A program made the position numbers and the translations under genes. A stretch of 64,000 nt of DNA, taken from positions 23,622,001 through 23,686,000 of the forward strand of contig NC_083379.1 in the NCBI RefSeq assembly GCF_031755915.1, read 5' to 3'. The stretch's first letter is position 1. The number at the start of each line of letters is the position of its first letter. The notes beneath the pieces were generated by a model. That model did no database searches. It worked only from the letters and a program-made list of their open reading frames with translations, and was not told the origin of the DNA. Shown in pieces: positions 37,901-48,472 of this stretch. The DNA comes from Ziziphus jujuba. Lineage: Eukaryota; Streptophyta; Magnoliopsida; Rosales; Rhamnaceae.

Positions 37901-39460
37901 ATATATTTTAGTTAATAAATAATTTTATCAAATATGTATTTTTTAGCATAATTTTGATAATAATAATTTACCTATAGTTATTAATGTTTATTATAGATTA
38001 ATTGATTAAAAAAATATAATATCCATCCACTATTTTTGGTAAATTTTATAATTAATTTGATAATTGATTGGTTAAATAAATTAATTATAAAATTTCAATA
38101 AAAATTTATTTTTTAAAATAAATTTTTATAATTTTTATCGATTTTAGATACTTTTCGATATTTTTATTAAAATTTTTATATTTTAAATTCTTAATACTTT
38201 CAGTAATACTAAAATTTTGAATATTGACAAAAGATCCTATATACAATAGCTTTTACATTTGAGGAAAACACCTGAGATATATGCAAACGAAGGCCAAGCC
38301 AGGAGCTACAGTTGATTCCAATTTGTCCAAAGCATTTTGGAATTTAAAACATAATAATGAAACAAAATGGCGCATCTAGGAATCTTTCGTACATAAAACA
38401 AAAAAATAATTGTGAGAGACGCTGTGCTTTTTAAAGCGATTGAATTTTATTTGATTAAAAGGGGCTCCAATGGTGCTATCCACGATCAAGACATGTAGAA
38501 TCAAAGATACGTGGCTCCTTAAAATGGTTTTTTATTTTTCATGCTCTACAATTTTCTTCGACAAGAAGTTGATGCCCACCTCCCTCATTCACTCAATCAC
38601 TCAGGTCCACTATGTCTGTCCCTTATGACACAATGGTTTTCTTTTTTATTTTTTTTATTTTTGTGAAATTCCCTTATGGCCCTTTTGATTATGATTGTGG
38701 ATAATGCATTGTCCCCGTTCAAGAGAATAGTCAGCCCACTGACTCCTTGCAACGTGTCCCTACAATCGCTTCCCCTTCTTATCCATTTCATATGTGGGAC
38801 CCTTTTTTATGTCACCTTCTTTGTATTTATTTTATTATTATATAGTTGTTTTTGAACCTTCTTGATATTTTGATTTTTATAATACAGTGCGCTGTATTGC
38901 ACCATGGTAACTGGTTGAATAATGTTTAAATATTAAAGTGACAATAATTACTCCATCGGATATTCTCTCCGCAAAACTACTTTGTTCTTAACAAAAAATA
39001 AAAACTTTAATATGCCGGTGTACATACATCCTCATTCTCACTCACATTGGATATGATTTTTTTTACTGGGTCTCGAATTCGAATCCAAATACTCTTAAGG
39101 ATATAAAAAAAAAAAAAGGGGGAAAAAGTTGCAATAATTAGATAAACACACAGTCGGTGTTTGCCAGCAAATTAAAAAGCCATACAATAAACAATTATTT
39201 ATATTATATATCATCAAGCAGGCCATCACAACCGTCCACGGCAGATCTGATTGCTTACAGACTCATCGACCGTGTCACTGTTCAACACTAGAAAATATTT
39301 AATTAATAATTTAATATAATATGAAAACGAGCTCACAGAGCAAAAGCTAAGTGAATACTCAATAGCACGTAATCATAATACCATTGAACCACTGGAACAC
39401 GTGGCGTACATTGAAACAAAAAAAACGCTATTTACATGCAATCACTGGTAAGTTATCACC
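34925..39460. other. AT-rich intergenic DNA before DRM1; dispersed repeats only
   Basis: No gene is supported. Near 36.33-36.85 kb are words typical of dispersed plant repeats (AACTCGG, GCTCGACTCGGCTCG). At about 36.88-37.25 kb is a cluster of TTTCCATGGAAATTT-like palindromes, listed separately. Around 37.56-37.73 kb a short frame with Ser/Tyr/Gln-rich content ends in stops and was not recognised. A second B-box-like GGTCTCGAATTCGAATCC lies near 39.07 kb without other SINE support. The last few hundred bases include the DRM1 3' UTR. Confidence 0.55.
36880..37250. repeat. Cluster of ATTTCCATGGAAATTT-type palindromes
   Basis: Variants of AAATTTCCATGGAAATTT and its halves (TTTCCATGAAAATTTC, CAATGGAAAT, ATGAAAATTTCTA) recur about every 20-40 bases. 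Similar AATTTTTAT words return at 38.08-38.22 kb, so 36.3-38.2 kb may be one decayed mobile element. No ends could be fixed. Confidence 0.5.
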
Positions 39461-40402
39461 TCACTGATGCTTGCTCCTGGTCTCGCCACTGTAGAGCCTG
39501 CAATCACATCCGTAGAGTACCATTATTAGCACGATCTTGAAAATACTATTCCGCTAACTAAACCGACAGATCTAAACCCTTAGCCGTCCGTTGAACGGCT
39601 AGCATCTGTTGTAGAGTGTAGATCTAGACGTAAGGTGTGGATCTAGCTTTCAGATTATCAAATACTGACTACTTGGTGTAAAAAATGTAGCCCAGCTCAT
39701 CTTTTTTTTTTTTTTTTTTTTGGGGCAGAAAGTTGTTATATTATCGGATTTGTAATTGATATTTTTAAACATTTAGGAAAAATATTACAGAGGAAATTTT
39801 TCTACTTTCCACTGGGAAAACAAGCAAGTAAAAAAAGACGCGTGTAAAGCACGTACCAGTCATAGACAGTGGGAGAATTGGGTTCAGGCTTGTCAAAGAC
39901 TTGGGCGCCAATGGACCTGGTGGCGAGGTTTCGACCAGGGTTGAAGACACTCCTCCAGACGTTGTCTTTCTGAGACGGTGTTCCCGGAGTCAAAGGGGTC
40001 GACGGTGTTCCTGGGCTCGCCGGCATCGACATCGACCTCTGGTATTTGCTACCCTCGGCTCCTTCACCATCTATTTCACCAAAAATATGTATATATGTAT
40101 ATATATGTATTACGCACCCCCAAATTATACTCTTATCATTAAATTAAACCATGCGTGCATGTCTTCTACTTGCACATATATATATTTACGTACTTCTATA
40201 CTCGCATATATATATATATGTATATATATCTGCTTGATTATATAGTTTTACGCATAGACCATCTGGAAATGAATTAAAAGGTCTATATACCTTTCATATT
40301 CAAGGGCAAGGGCTTAGTGGAGAGCTTCCTGAGCTTGCCAAGGCCACGATCAGGTTGAGGTCCAGCTAAAACATCATCCCACAGTTTCTCAAGCAGAACC
40401 AT
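39461..40402 (-). CDS. DRM1: Dormancy-associated / auxin-repressed protein (DRM1/ARP family), 3 exons
   Basis: A small plant-specific protein of unknown biochemical activity. Family transcripts rise in dormant buds and non-growing tissue and fall with auxin or sugar. Exons in coding order: 40402-40291, 40070-39857, 39497-39461, all GT-AG and in phase, giving 120 residues, the normal family length. It begins [20 protein letters not shown], the conserved N-terminal block. The middle (residues about 54-70) is Pro/Thr/Ser-rich and probably disordered ([14 protein letters not shown]). Then come [16 protein letters not shown] and [20 protein letters not shown], the conserved C-terminal block, ending KHQ. 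The first ATG after the TATA-like site is used, in a good AAGATGG context. In Arabidopsis the homologue (At1g28330) sits beside DEG15. Confidence 0.95.
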
Positions 40403-40509
40403 CTTCTTCCTTTTTTTTTTCTTTCTCTTTTTTTTTTTTTTTTTTTTCCTCTTTGGCAGACTCTCTTTTATTTCCTTCCAAGTGGATCAGCTTTCTTTAT
40501 GGCTCTGCC

Positions 40510-40519
40510 TATATATATA
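40510..40519 (-). promoter_or_regulatory. Likely TATA box of DRM1
   Basis: TATATATA lies about 110 bp upstream of the DRM1 ATG on the minus strand, in a GC-richer local context (GGCAGAGCC follows). The A/G-rich stretch just before the ATG would then be the 5' UTR. Confidence 0.55.
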
Positions 40520-40913
40520 CACAAGGGGTTAAACCAAAACTGCTAGAAATATCTATTTTTAACCAGATATCTATTTTTAACCCTTCTCTCGTTAAAAATT
40601 GCTTATTCCGTAAGTGGGGTTTCTTTACTGTCTGGTGTTACGTTAAGCTGTCACTAGAAGATTGATCCGAGGGTGAAAAAATAATTGTGTTATTGATAGG
40701 AGGAAAACTAGGAGTGGAATGAAGAGTAAAAGATGGATAAGAACGAAGACCTGGTGTAGTGGGGCCCTGCTAAATAATATCTATTAGTGATCTGATGAGA
40801 GTAGGTCGAGGGTTGCTTCACAAGTGTTACCCTTATATACAAATGCTTTGTCCTATTCTTCGGATCAACTTTGGCGTCCGCCTTAATAGGTGAGTGACAT
40901 GGATTTTGGATAT

Positions 40914-40922
40914 GACACGTGG
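40914..40922. promoter_or_regulatory. G-box/ABRE-like site upstream of DRM1
   Basis: GACACGTGG contains the CACGTG core bound by plant bZIP and bHLH factors and matches an ABA-response element. It is about 400 bp upstream of the presumed TATA box. ACGCGTGG at about 40967-40974 is a related word. Control by ABA or light is an inference from motif and position. Confidence 0.45.
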
Positions 40923-41030
40923 ACCCCACTTTCTACACCTTTCAAGTAAATATTAAAGCATCCAAACGCGTGGCTCTCACTCTCTCGTACCTGAAAATTT
41001 AAATTACTCTTATGCTTTAATAAAATTAAA

Positions 41031-41195
41031 AGATAATTGCACTTTGCTGTCTTTTTAGATTATTGAATTTTATTTTAAATTTTTAAAATTAATTTTGTCA
41101 TATCAATATTTTTGTTTTTAAAATCTTCATAAATTGGTTTAAATTGATTAAAATTGATCAAAACGTAAAGTAGAGATCATATGGAGTGCAAGTTA
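41031..41195 (+). repeat. Left terminal inverted repeat of the foldback element
   Basis: Begins AGATAATTGCACTTTGCTG. It matches 42966-43130 in reverse complement with scattered mismatches and small indels, so the repeat is old. Confidence 0.75.
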
Positions 41196-42965
41196 TTCTC
41201 AAATATTTTACAACCTCATAAAAATACCAAATATTTCAAAAAAGTCCAAGAGTTTAAAAAAAAAAAATCAAATGGTAAAGAAAAGTTTCTAGGGCACATT
41301 ATGTTAAAAAAAAAATGTCAAAGCATGAAACAAATTATAAATGGTTAAAAAAGTTCTCAATGCATGAAAAAAAAGACTTGACATTCAAAATAATTTTTAA
41401 GGGATCAAGAAAAATACCACATATTTAAAAAATCAAAGAGTTCAAAAAAATCAGATAGTAAAAAAGATTTTGAAAGTACGATAAAAATATCAAATAGTAA
41501 AAAAATTCAGACAGTCCAAAAAAATATCCGATGTTAAAAAAAATTTGAGAATTCAAAAAATACCATAATGTAAAAAAAAAAAAAAAAAGAAGAAAAAAAT
41601 TTGAAAGAATGATAAAAATACCAAATATTCAAAAAAAAAAAAAATCTAAGAGCCCAGTGAAAGTACCAAATGTGAAAACAATTTCAAGAGCCAAAAAAAC
41701 AATTTTGATGATCAAAAATATTTTGAGTGTCTAAAAAGAGTGCCATATATTAAAAAAAAAAATCCAAGAGCGCAAAAAATACTAAACGTTAAAAAAAATC
41801 TAAGGGCCCAAAAAATAAAATGGTAAAAAAGAATATTTGATGGAAAAAAAAGTATTGTGAGACTTCCAAAAAAAAAAAAAAAAAAACCAGATGTTTAAAA
41901 AAATCTAAGAATCCAAAAAAAAAAAAAAAAATTAGATTGTAAAAAAATTTCGAGTGCATGATAAATAATACCATATGTTTTGAAAATATTTTCAAAATGC
42001 TAATAAAAATACCAGATATTTAAGAAAAATTTGGAAAAAAAAAGATATTTAAAAAAAAATTAGAGCTTAAAAAAAGGTACTAGATGGTAAAGATTCCAAA
42101 AGTGCAACAAAATTACCATATGGTAAAAAAAAATTCGAAAAGCCTAAAAGAATATTACTGTTAAAAAATTTTGATTATCCAAAAAAATAACAAGTAGAAG
42201 AAAAAAATTTCGAGAGCTAGATGAAAATACCAAATGATTTCAGGCTCTAGGAATTTTTTTTTTTTTAATATATAGTATTTCTCTTGAGCTCTCACAAATT
42301 TTTTTTAACCATATAGTATTTTTTCTAGCACTCGAATTCGAATTTTATTTTTAACCACCTAATATTTTTTTTTTTAGACTCAATTTTTTTTTAACATCTA
42401 TTTTTTTTTAAGATCTTAAAATGATCTCTTTACCATACGGTATTGATTTTTGGGCACCTAAAAGTTTTTTAATTATTTGGTGTTTTTTTTAGCTTTCAAA
42501 AATTTTTTGCACATCTTATATTTTTTTTTTGAGCTTTCAAACTTTCTTTTATCATCTAAAATTTTTGGAGTATCTAAAATTTTAAAACATTTGGTATTTT
42601 TTTTGTTGGACTCAAATTTTTCTTGAACATCTGTTAATTTTTTTGAGCACTCTAATTTTTCCTTTTTTATTTATTTTTTTTTAACATTTAGTAATTTTTT
42701 GGGCTCTCAAATTTTTTTTTTTGAACACCTAGTATTTGTGTTGAGCTCTCAAAATTTTCTTTAACCATACGGTATTTTTTTTAGGCTCTTAGAAGTTTTG
42801 TTAAATATTTTTATTTTTTATCGTTCCCTCAGAATTTATTTTTTACTATTTTTTTATTTTTCTGGACCTCAAATTTTTTTGAACATCTAGTATATTTTTG
42901 AGAACTCTCGAATTTTTTTTATTTTTTAAATGGGAAAATATCAAAAATAAATTAAAAATTACATT

Positions 42966-43130
42966 TCAAGTTCATATATGCTGCATATGACACGGTTTCT
43001 ATCAATTTTAATCGAATTTAACCAATTTATAACATTTTGAAAATGGGTATATTAATGTGACAGAATTTATTTTAGATAACACAAAACAAAATTCAATAAT
43101 TTTGCACAGTAATAAAGTGCAATTATCCTT
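42966..43130 (-). repeat. Right terminal inverted repeat of the foldback element
   Basis: Reverse complement begins AAGGATAATTGCACTTTATT. The following order of words is the same as in the left end. One or two extra bases at the tip leave the exact terminus uncertain. Confidence 0.75.
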
Positions 43131-43139
43131 AAAATTAAA

Positions 43140-44030
43140 TTATCTTTAAATGCCTTGTATCTTTTTATCCTTTTACAAAAAAAAAACAAGAAATTTTTTT
43201 TAAAGGATTTTGTAAAAATTAATTAAAAATTTTAAAAGATTTCTTAATCTGTATTTTTAATAAATTTTATTTAAATTATATGATAAATTTTCTATTTAAA
43301 TGATTTTAAAATTAATTTTGTAAAATTAAATTACCTTTAAATGATTTGTGTTTTTTATTCTTTTTGCAAAAATTAACTTTTTTGACAGTTTTACACAATT
43401 TAATTTGAAGATTTGAAAGTTTTGTTAATCTATATTTTTAATTAATTTTATTTAAATTATATAATAATTTTTCAATTTAAAAAAAAAAGTATGATTTTTA
43501 TTAGATAAATTTAATTTTTTTAACTAAGTGATAATTTGCCAAATATATTTAACTAAATGTGTTAAAATGTAGTAAAATTTGTCAAATATGTAACTTAATT
43601 AAAATTATCATATAATTTCAATTAAAAATAAGAAAAATTATTTAAAAAAACTTTGAAGTCTTTAAATTAATTATTGTAAAAATAATAAGAAACCAAAGGA
43701 ATTTAAAAGTAATAAGCTTACTTAATTAAAATTTTCATATAGTTTTAAAATATAATTAAAAAATTATCACATAGTTTAAATAAAAATGAATAAAAAATAT
43801 AAAAAAACTTTGAAGTCTTCAAATTAAGTATTATAAAAAAAAAAAAAAACCAACGGAATTTAAAAGTAACAAACATATTTAATTAAAATTATCATATAGT
43901 TTTTAAAAAATAAAAAAACTTATCACATAGTTTAAATAAAAACTAATAAAAGAATATAAAAATTGAAGTCTTCAAATTAATTATGTATTAAAAAAAAAAT
44001 ATGAAACCAAAGGAATTTGAAAGCAATTTA
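43140..44030. repeat. Second inverted and tandem repeat array
   Basis: A unit of about 130-140 bases containing CTTTGAAGTCTTxAAATTAA, an A run, then AACCAAxGGAATTTxAAAG recurs near 43650, 43810 and 43960. The reverse complement of parts of it (TTTGAAGATTTGAAAGTTTT, TTATTTAAATTATATxATAA) appears at about 43200-43480. The arrangement resembles another decayed foldback element directly abutting the first. No open frame or terminal duplication was found. Confidence 0.5.
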
Positions 44031-44376
44031 ACTTTAATAAGGGCATAAAAGTAGTATAAACAACTAAATAAGATAAAGAGTGAATGCTAGTAGGTATGGA
44101 TGATTTATTAAAATTCTGAACGTTACTTTTGTATTTACCCCTAATCACAGAAAGTGTAAATAAATTTTTTATTATATATAAATCGATAACGATAAATATA
44201 CAAATTGATCTACCATGGGCATCTTTGGCATACAAAAATGTATTATATATATTTTGTTGTATTGTATTAGATTGGAATGTAAACTATTAAATTGTATTAC
44301 ATTAATGTTATAGATTGTGTGATGTTGCATCATAATGTAATATAAATTTTAATAGAAAAATTAATTTTATCAAGTT

Positions 44377-44407
<31 letters not shown>

Positions 44408-44895
44408 TCACATAAAAGTTATCACAATATAAAACAAAAAGAAGAGCCAAAAAAAGAAAAAAAAGAAAAAGAAAAACATAAAACCAAAAAAAGAAAATAA
44501 AGTAGCATAATATTATTTGAGTATTTCTATTTTTCAAATAAATGTCTTATATTTTCAAAATTCAACAAAACATGGCAAATATATATATCGGACTAAAATG
44601 CACTTTAGTATCATTTATACTCACAAATTTTCACTCAGGAAGCTACAAAAAAAATTTTGACGGATGATATTTTTTATTTTCAAAATCAATTAATTTTAAT
44701 AGAATTCGTGATAGTGGACCATGTGACTCATGTAACCTATAAAATTGATTTTTATTTTCTTTTTTCATGTTTTGCAACTAATAAGAATATTTGATTAAAA
44801 TAAAAATCCTAAAACCTTCAAAAATCACCGCTAAATTCAAATGCAAAAGCATCCAATTTTTAGGTAGAAATCCTAGTGAAGTAAAATTCCATGCA
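44031..44895. other. AT-rich spacer with a TA/CA microsatellite
   Basis: No gene is seen. It contains a compound (TA)n(CA)n run at 44380-44408 and A-rich tracts. It separates the inverted array from the kinase remnant. Confidence 0.6.
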
Positions 44896-44899
44896 TCTT

Positions 44900-45370
44900 T
44901 TCATTGCTTCACATTCATCATTCTGCTTTTTGACCTCTTCAATTCCTTTTTGCTATCATTATCGCTATTTGGATTGCTAGCATTTTGTGAATCCAAAGCT
45001 TGTTCATTGTCATCACAAAGCTCAACAGTTTCAAAGTGGTAGATTTTCCCATTTATGGATTCTTTGGTGACGATGATGCTTGAGCGCTTGATGTGGTTGT
45101 GAGTGAAGTTTGACTGCAAGCCAAAAGAATGGTAGATGTAATTGAGGGCCGTGAGCGAGGTCAATGGCTATTTTCATGCAAGAAATCCATGTAAACAACC
45201 TATGAGGTTCGATCTAAGAATGAAATCATAGACGAGATAGATGTAATTCCTTGAAATGGAAGCATCCAAAAGCTTGATCAGACTGCTATGGTGGCTCCAG
45301 AAAATGGTAGGCAATCTCTATTGAAACTGAGGAAAGTCAATTGGATGACAATCTCGGTTGAATTTGATGT
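44900..45370 (-). pseudogene. Receptor-like kinase fragment
   Basis: Minus-strand frames match the middle of a plant receptor-like kinase domain in two pieces. About 45330-45210 reads HSSLIKLLDASISRNYIYLV, then YDF and a SNL piece (end of the N-lobe and hinge). About 45195-44901 reads WISCMKIAIDLAHG, LNYIYHS, HNHIKRSSIIVTKESINGKI and HFETVELCDD (start of the C-lobe). The two are in different frames, and stops lie on both sides. The usual HRD catalytic loop is HNHIKRSS, without Asp; some plant kinase-like families naturally have this. No ATP-binding loop or C-terminal lobe was found. The closest family I can suggest is LysM-type or related receptor kinases, with limited certainty. Confidence 0.6.
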
Positions 45371-45507
45371 TTTTTTTTTGGCTTTTAGATGTAGATTTGA
45401 TTTAGTTCAATGAATTAGTGGCAATGGAAAATGTAGAGAGTTGCTTTCTGGGCTTTTAAAATTTATTTTTTAAGTAAATTGAATTGCTGAATTTTGATGA
45501 ATTTTTT

Positions 45508-46641
45508 TGATGAGAATCCGTCTGTTCGCGTACAACCGACTACCCGCTAGAGTTGCTGATTTAATACAGATGATGACCGGGGCAATCACTATAGCAAAAG
45601 CTAAGAGATTTAAAGACAACCTAGCTGGATTCATACAGAGAGTTATCAATTCTCAAAAGAGTTTATCCACATCCGAAGATACAAGACCCGTTTTATGCAA
45701 ATAGGTGGTGAAGGCCGATATGGATCCGGATAGCTGTTTTGGTGTAAATATGGACTCCAAGAAGTACGGAATGGGTTCAACACTTTTTGAACTCAATTGA
45801 TATCACTAAAAGTTCATGGAAACAAGTCAAGGCTAAAGAAAGAGAAATCAAAGAAGGCATTTCCGCATAGGAGGAATTTTTGGCCGAAATTGCTGTTTTT
45901 GTTGCTGGCTTTATTGTATTTTGCTGATTTGACATTTTCTCTTTGTTCCAATCAAGTGCAATGTGTGGGAATCATAATTAATCCTATTTGGTATCCTAGA
46001 TGACACATTGGATCAGATTTGGAGCCTTTACAAGCTAGAAATTACTCAAAGTTAGCTTAGTAGTCAAACTAGTCAACTAGTTTCCTAATTTGATTTTGAC
46101 TTTTTGTTTTAGGAAACTAGCTTTTATTTTGGTTTTATTTAATTATTTTTCTGGAAAAATTAACTTAGGAAAGTTATTATTTTATTATTTTTATTGTAAA
46201 TTAATTAATTCCTAATTCAAAATAAAGGAATTAATTAATTAAAATTAGAATTAGGAAAGGAATGGAATTTCGGCCACATTAGGAAATTGACATTGTATGG
46301 CCAGTTTTCTCTTAGAATTTTAGGGTTTATTGCTTTATGACTTTAACCTATTTAAGAGTTATTTTTCAATAAAAATGCACCTTCAATATTATTCACAAAA
46401 TTAATTGTGAGATAGAATTTTCTTTGTTCTCTTTGAACACCTAAAACACCATTAAAGAGTGAGTGTTTTAGTTTTGATTTATCAATAGAACTTCCATAAC
46501 CTATTGTGGCATCTTATTATACCAAGGTTTCTAATCACAGGTTGGTTAAGGATTAAGGTTTTCCCATAAAAACTTGAACTTAATTGAGATTCAGGCCAAT
46601 ATAATATGGGTTTAGGCGCGAGTCGACCTAGGTTCGTATCA
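45508..46641 (+). repeat. 5' LTR of the Ty3/gypsy element
   Basis: 1134 bp, TG...CA ends. Visible shared words with the 3' LTR include GAAGGCATTTxxGCATAGGAG, TTTTCTCTTTGTTCCAATCA and TTATTTTATTATTTTTATTG. Reading frames inside it are short and not conserved. Confidence 0.9.
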
Positions 46642-46643
46642 TT

Positions 46644-46655
46644 TGGTATCGGAGC
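46644..46655 (+). other. Primer binding site, tRNA-Met type with one mismatch
   Basis: TGGTATCGGAGC follows the 5' LTR end by two bases. It differs at one position from the usual TGGTATCAGAGC. Confidence 0.85.
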
Positions 46656-47766
46656 TAAGATTTTGTTCAAGTTTGATCTATCTTATTTGTTTTATTTTTT
46701 TTGTATGAATATGCAATTTTAGCATTAGGTTAAGGTTGCTTCTATCATCATACACATTCTGCATATTAAAAAAAATAATAATTTATTCCTCGTCAAATTA
46801 GGTTTCCTTGTTTTATCATATTTTTGCTTCCTAGTTTGTTGGTTGTTTTTTATTATTATTCTTGTTAATTCGGTTTAGTGTTGATTTTTCTTTGCTATTT
46901 TAATCTTAATTAGTTGCATTCATATATTCAAGAAAAAGAAAAAAAAAAAAAGAGTTTTGAAATCGTATTGCATAAAAAACCTAAAAATTGTACAATTTGT
47001 TATTATTGGAGTGAGGTCTCGGGTTTGGTGGAATTTTCGTGTTGGTATTGCAATTTTTGTTATTAATTCTTGCTACTGGAGTTGTGTTTAAGTTCTATAA
47101 TTGAATAAAAAAAAAAAAACCAAATAAAAAAAAGGCCTGTTTGTTGAAATGTGGAGTTTGAATTTGTTTGAGCTGGAAGTTTTGAATTGTGAAATTTGGA
47201 GTTGCTGGAAATTCAATTTTGATGCTGGATATTTGAATTTTGTGTGCTAAAATTATTTGGATTAAAATTGGTAAAGGATTTGATACAAAAAAACTTGAAT
47301 TACAAAGAACAATAACCAACAACTATCCTATATTTTTTTTTAATTTGATTCTTGTTCGTATTTGAATTTCTTTCTCTATATTTATTTCTTGAATTATTGC
47401 TTCAGTAATATTTTGCGCAGCTTTTAATTCATTCCCAAAAATTTGCTTGTTGAATTACCTTGTTTTTGCTCAGAAAACCAAGAATAAGTATTTTCATTCC
47501 GCTCAGTATTTGTTTGATTTAGTTTCTGTTTTATTGATAAGTTTAAATTAAAGTATACTTGTGATCCAGTTGTTGTTTAAGTGTGTTTTAATTAGAACTT
47601 TGAGTTAATTCTTTGAGTGAAAAAAGGCAAGAGCATGTGAGCTTAAAAGAGGGTCAAAAGCTGAAACTAGTGTGCAAACATGGGTGTTGAGACCTTATTT
47701 GAGTGAAACACGTAAAGGAGTGATTTTGGTGAGGTTCTATTTTATTTTTTTGTTATTCACACTAAC

Positions 47767-48472
47767 ATGGCAAATTCAAAGGTGAGAAGAGGAGATGTAC
47801 CATTAAGAATTAATGAAGAGGAATCTTTAGGATTCAAGGATGATTCCCAAGCTTTGGGGAGTGGAGGTGAGCACACGGACATGATGGCGGTCATGGAGCA
47901 ATTACAGCGGATGAATGCTCATTTTGACCATATAGATAAAAGGATGGACAGGTTAGAGACTGCACAAGGTGGGCCAAATTTGAGGCGAGAATTTCATGGA
48001 GACTGAGGTCGAGGTCGAGGAGGCCGTGGTTAACCTAGAGAAGAATTTAAGGAAGGTAACTGTGGAGATAATTTAGAGGAGGATTTTGAAGACATCTATG
48101 CTCCCAAAGAAAGGCAAAACCGTGGGAGACCAGTAAGGGATGAGGATGATGATCTGGAAATATTAAGGTAAACATACCACATTTCATGGGAAAAGTGATC
48201 CAGAGGCATACTTATAGTGGAAGGAGCGTATGGAGATGATCTTCGATTGTCACAACTATTCGAAAGCTAAGAAAGTTAGATTGGTAGCTTTGGAATTTGA
48301 TCATTATGCACTCCAATGGTAGACAAATGAGCAAAGTACCTAAAGAAGAGTTGGAGATGAACCCATCATTACTTAGCGACAAATGAAAGGAGTCATGAGA
48401 AAGAGGTTTGTACCAAGTTATTACCATAGATTGCTATATCAAAGGTTACAATCTTTAACTCAAGGAAGTAGG
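47767..48472 (+). mobile_element. gag, first part, interrupted by stops
   Basis: An ATG-initiated 79-codon frame (MANSKVRRGDVPLRINEEES, then MEQLQRMNAHFDHIDKRMDR) is the gag N-terminus with its coiled-coil-like segment. After a TGA the trail continues through EEDFEDIYAPKERQNRGRPV, HFMGKSDPEAYL-like and RQMKGVMRKRF pieces in changing frames up to QSLTQGSR, where the solo LTR cuts in. Confidence 0.85.

Larger units (their letters stand above)
41031..43130. mobile_element. Foldback-type transposon with long inverted repeats and opposed minisatellite arms
   Basis: Ends are inverted copies. The left end (41031 onward) and the reverse complement of the right end (43130 backward) both read GATAATTGCACTTT, then TATTGAATTTT, then ATAAATTGGTT, GATTAAAATTGAT and CATATG, over about 165 bases. 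AAAATTAAA flanks both sides (41022-41030 and 43131-43139), a 9-bp target duplication typical of Mutator-like elements. Between the ends, from about 41200 to 42235, A-rich units of about 35-45 bases recur (ATACCAAATGGTAAAAAA plus a GAGAGTCCAAAAA-like part). From about 42240 to 42930 the reverse complement units recur (TTTTAACCATATGGTATTTT, GAGCTCTCAAATTTT). No protein is encoded. It is probably a non-autonomous MULE or foldback element. Confidence 0.75.

Noticed and set aside
39060..39120. SINE with B box GGTCTCGAATTCGAATCC
   Set aside because: A B-box-like word and a nearby A run exist, but no A box at the right distance and no target duplication could be seen.
41200..42930. CRISPR-like repeat array
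   Set aside because: Units are degenerate, have no distinct spacers, invert midway, and the host is a plant nuclear genome.
45790..46003. Small protein gene with a hydrophobic segment (FLLLALLYFADLTFSL)
   Set aside because: Equivalent frames occur in the LTRs at 48.76 and 51.67 kb, so it is LTR sequence, and it is not preserved as one frame in all three.
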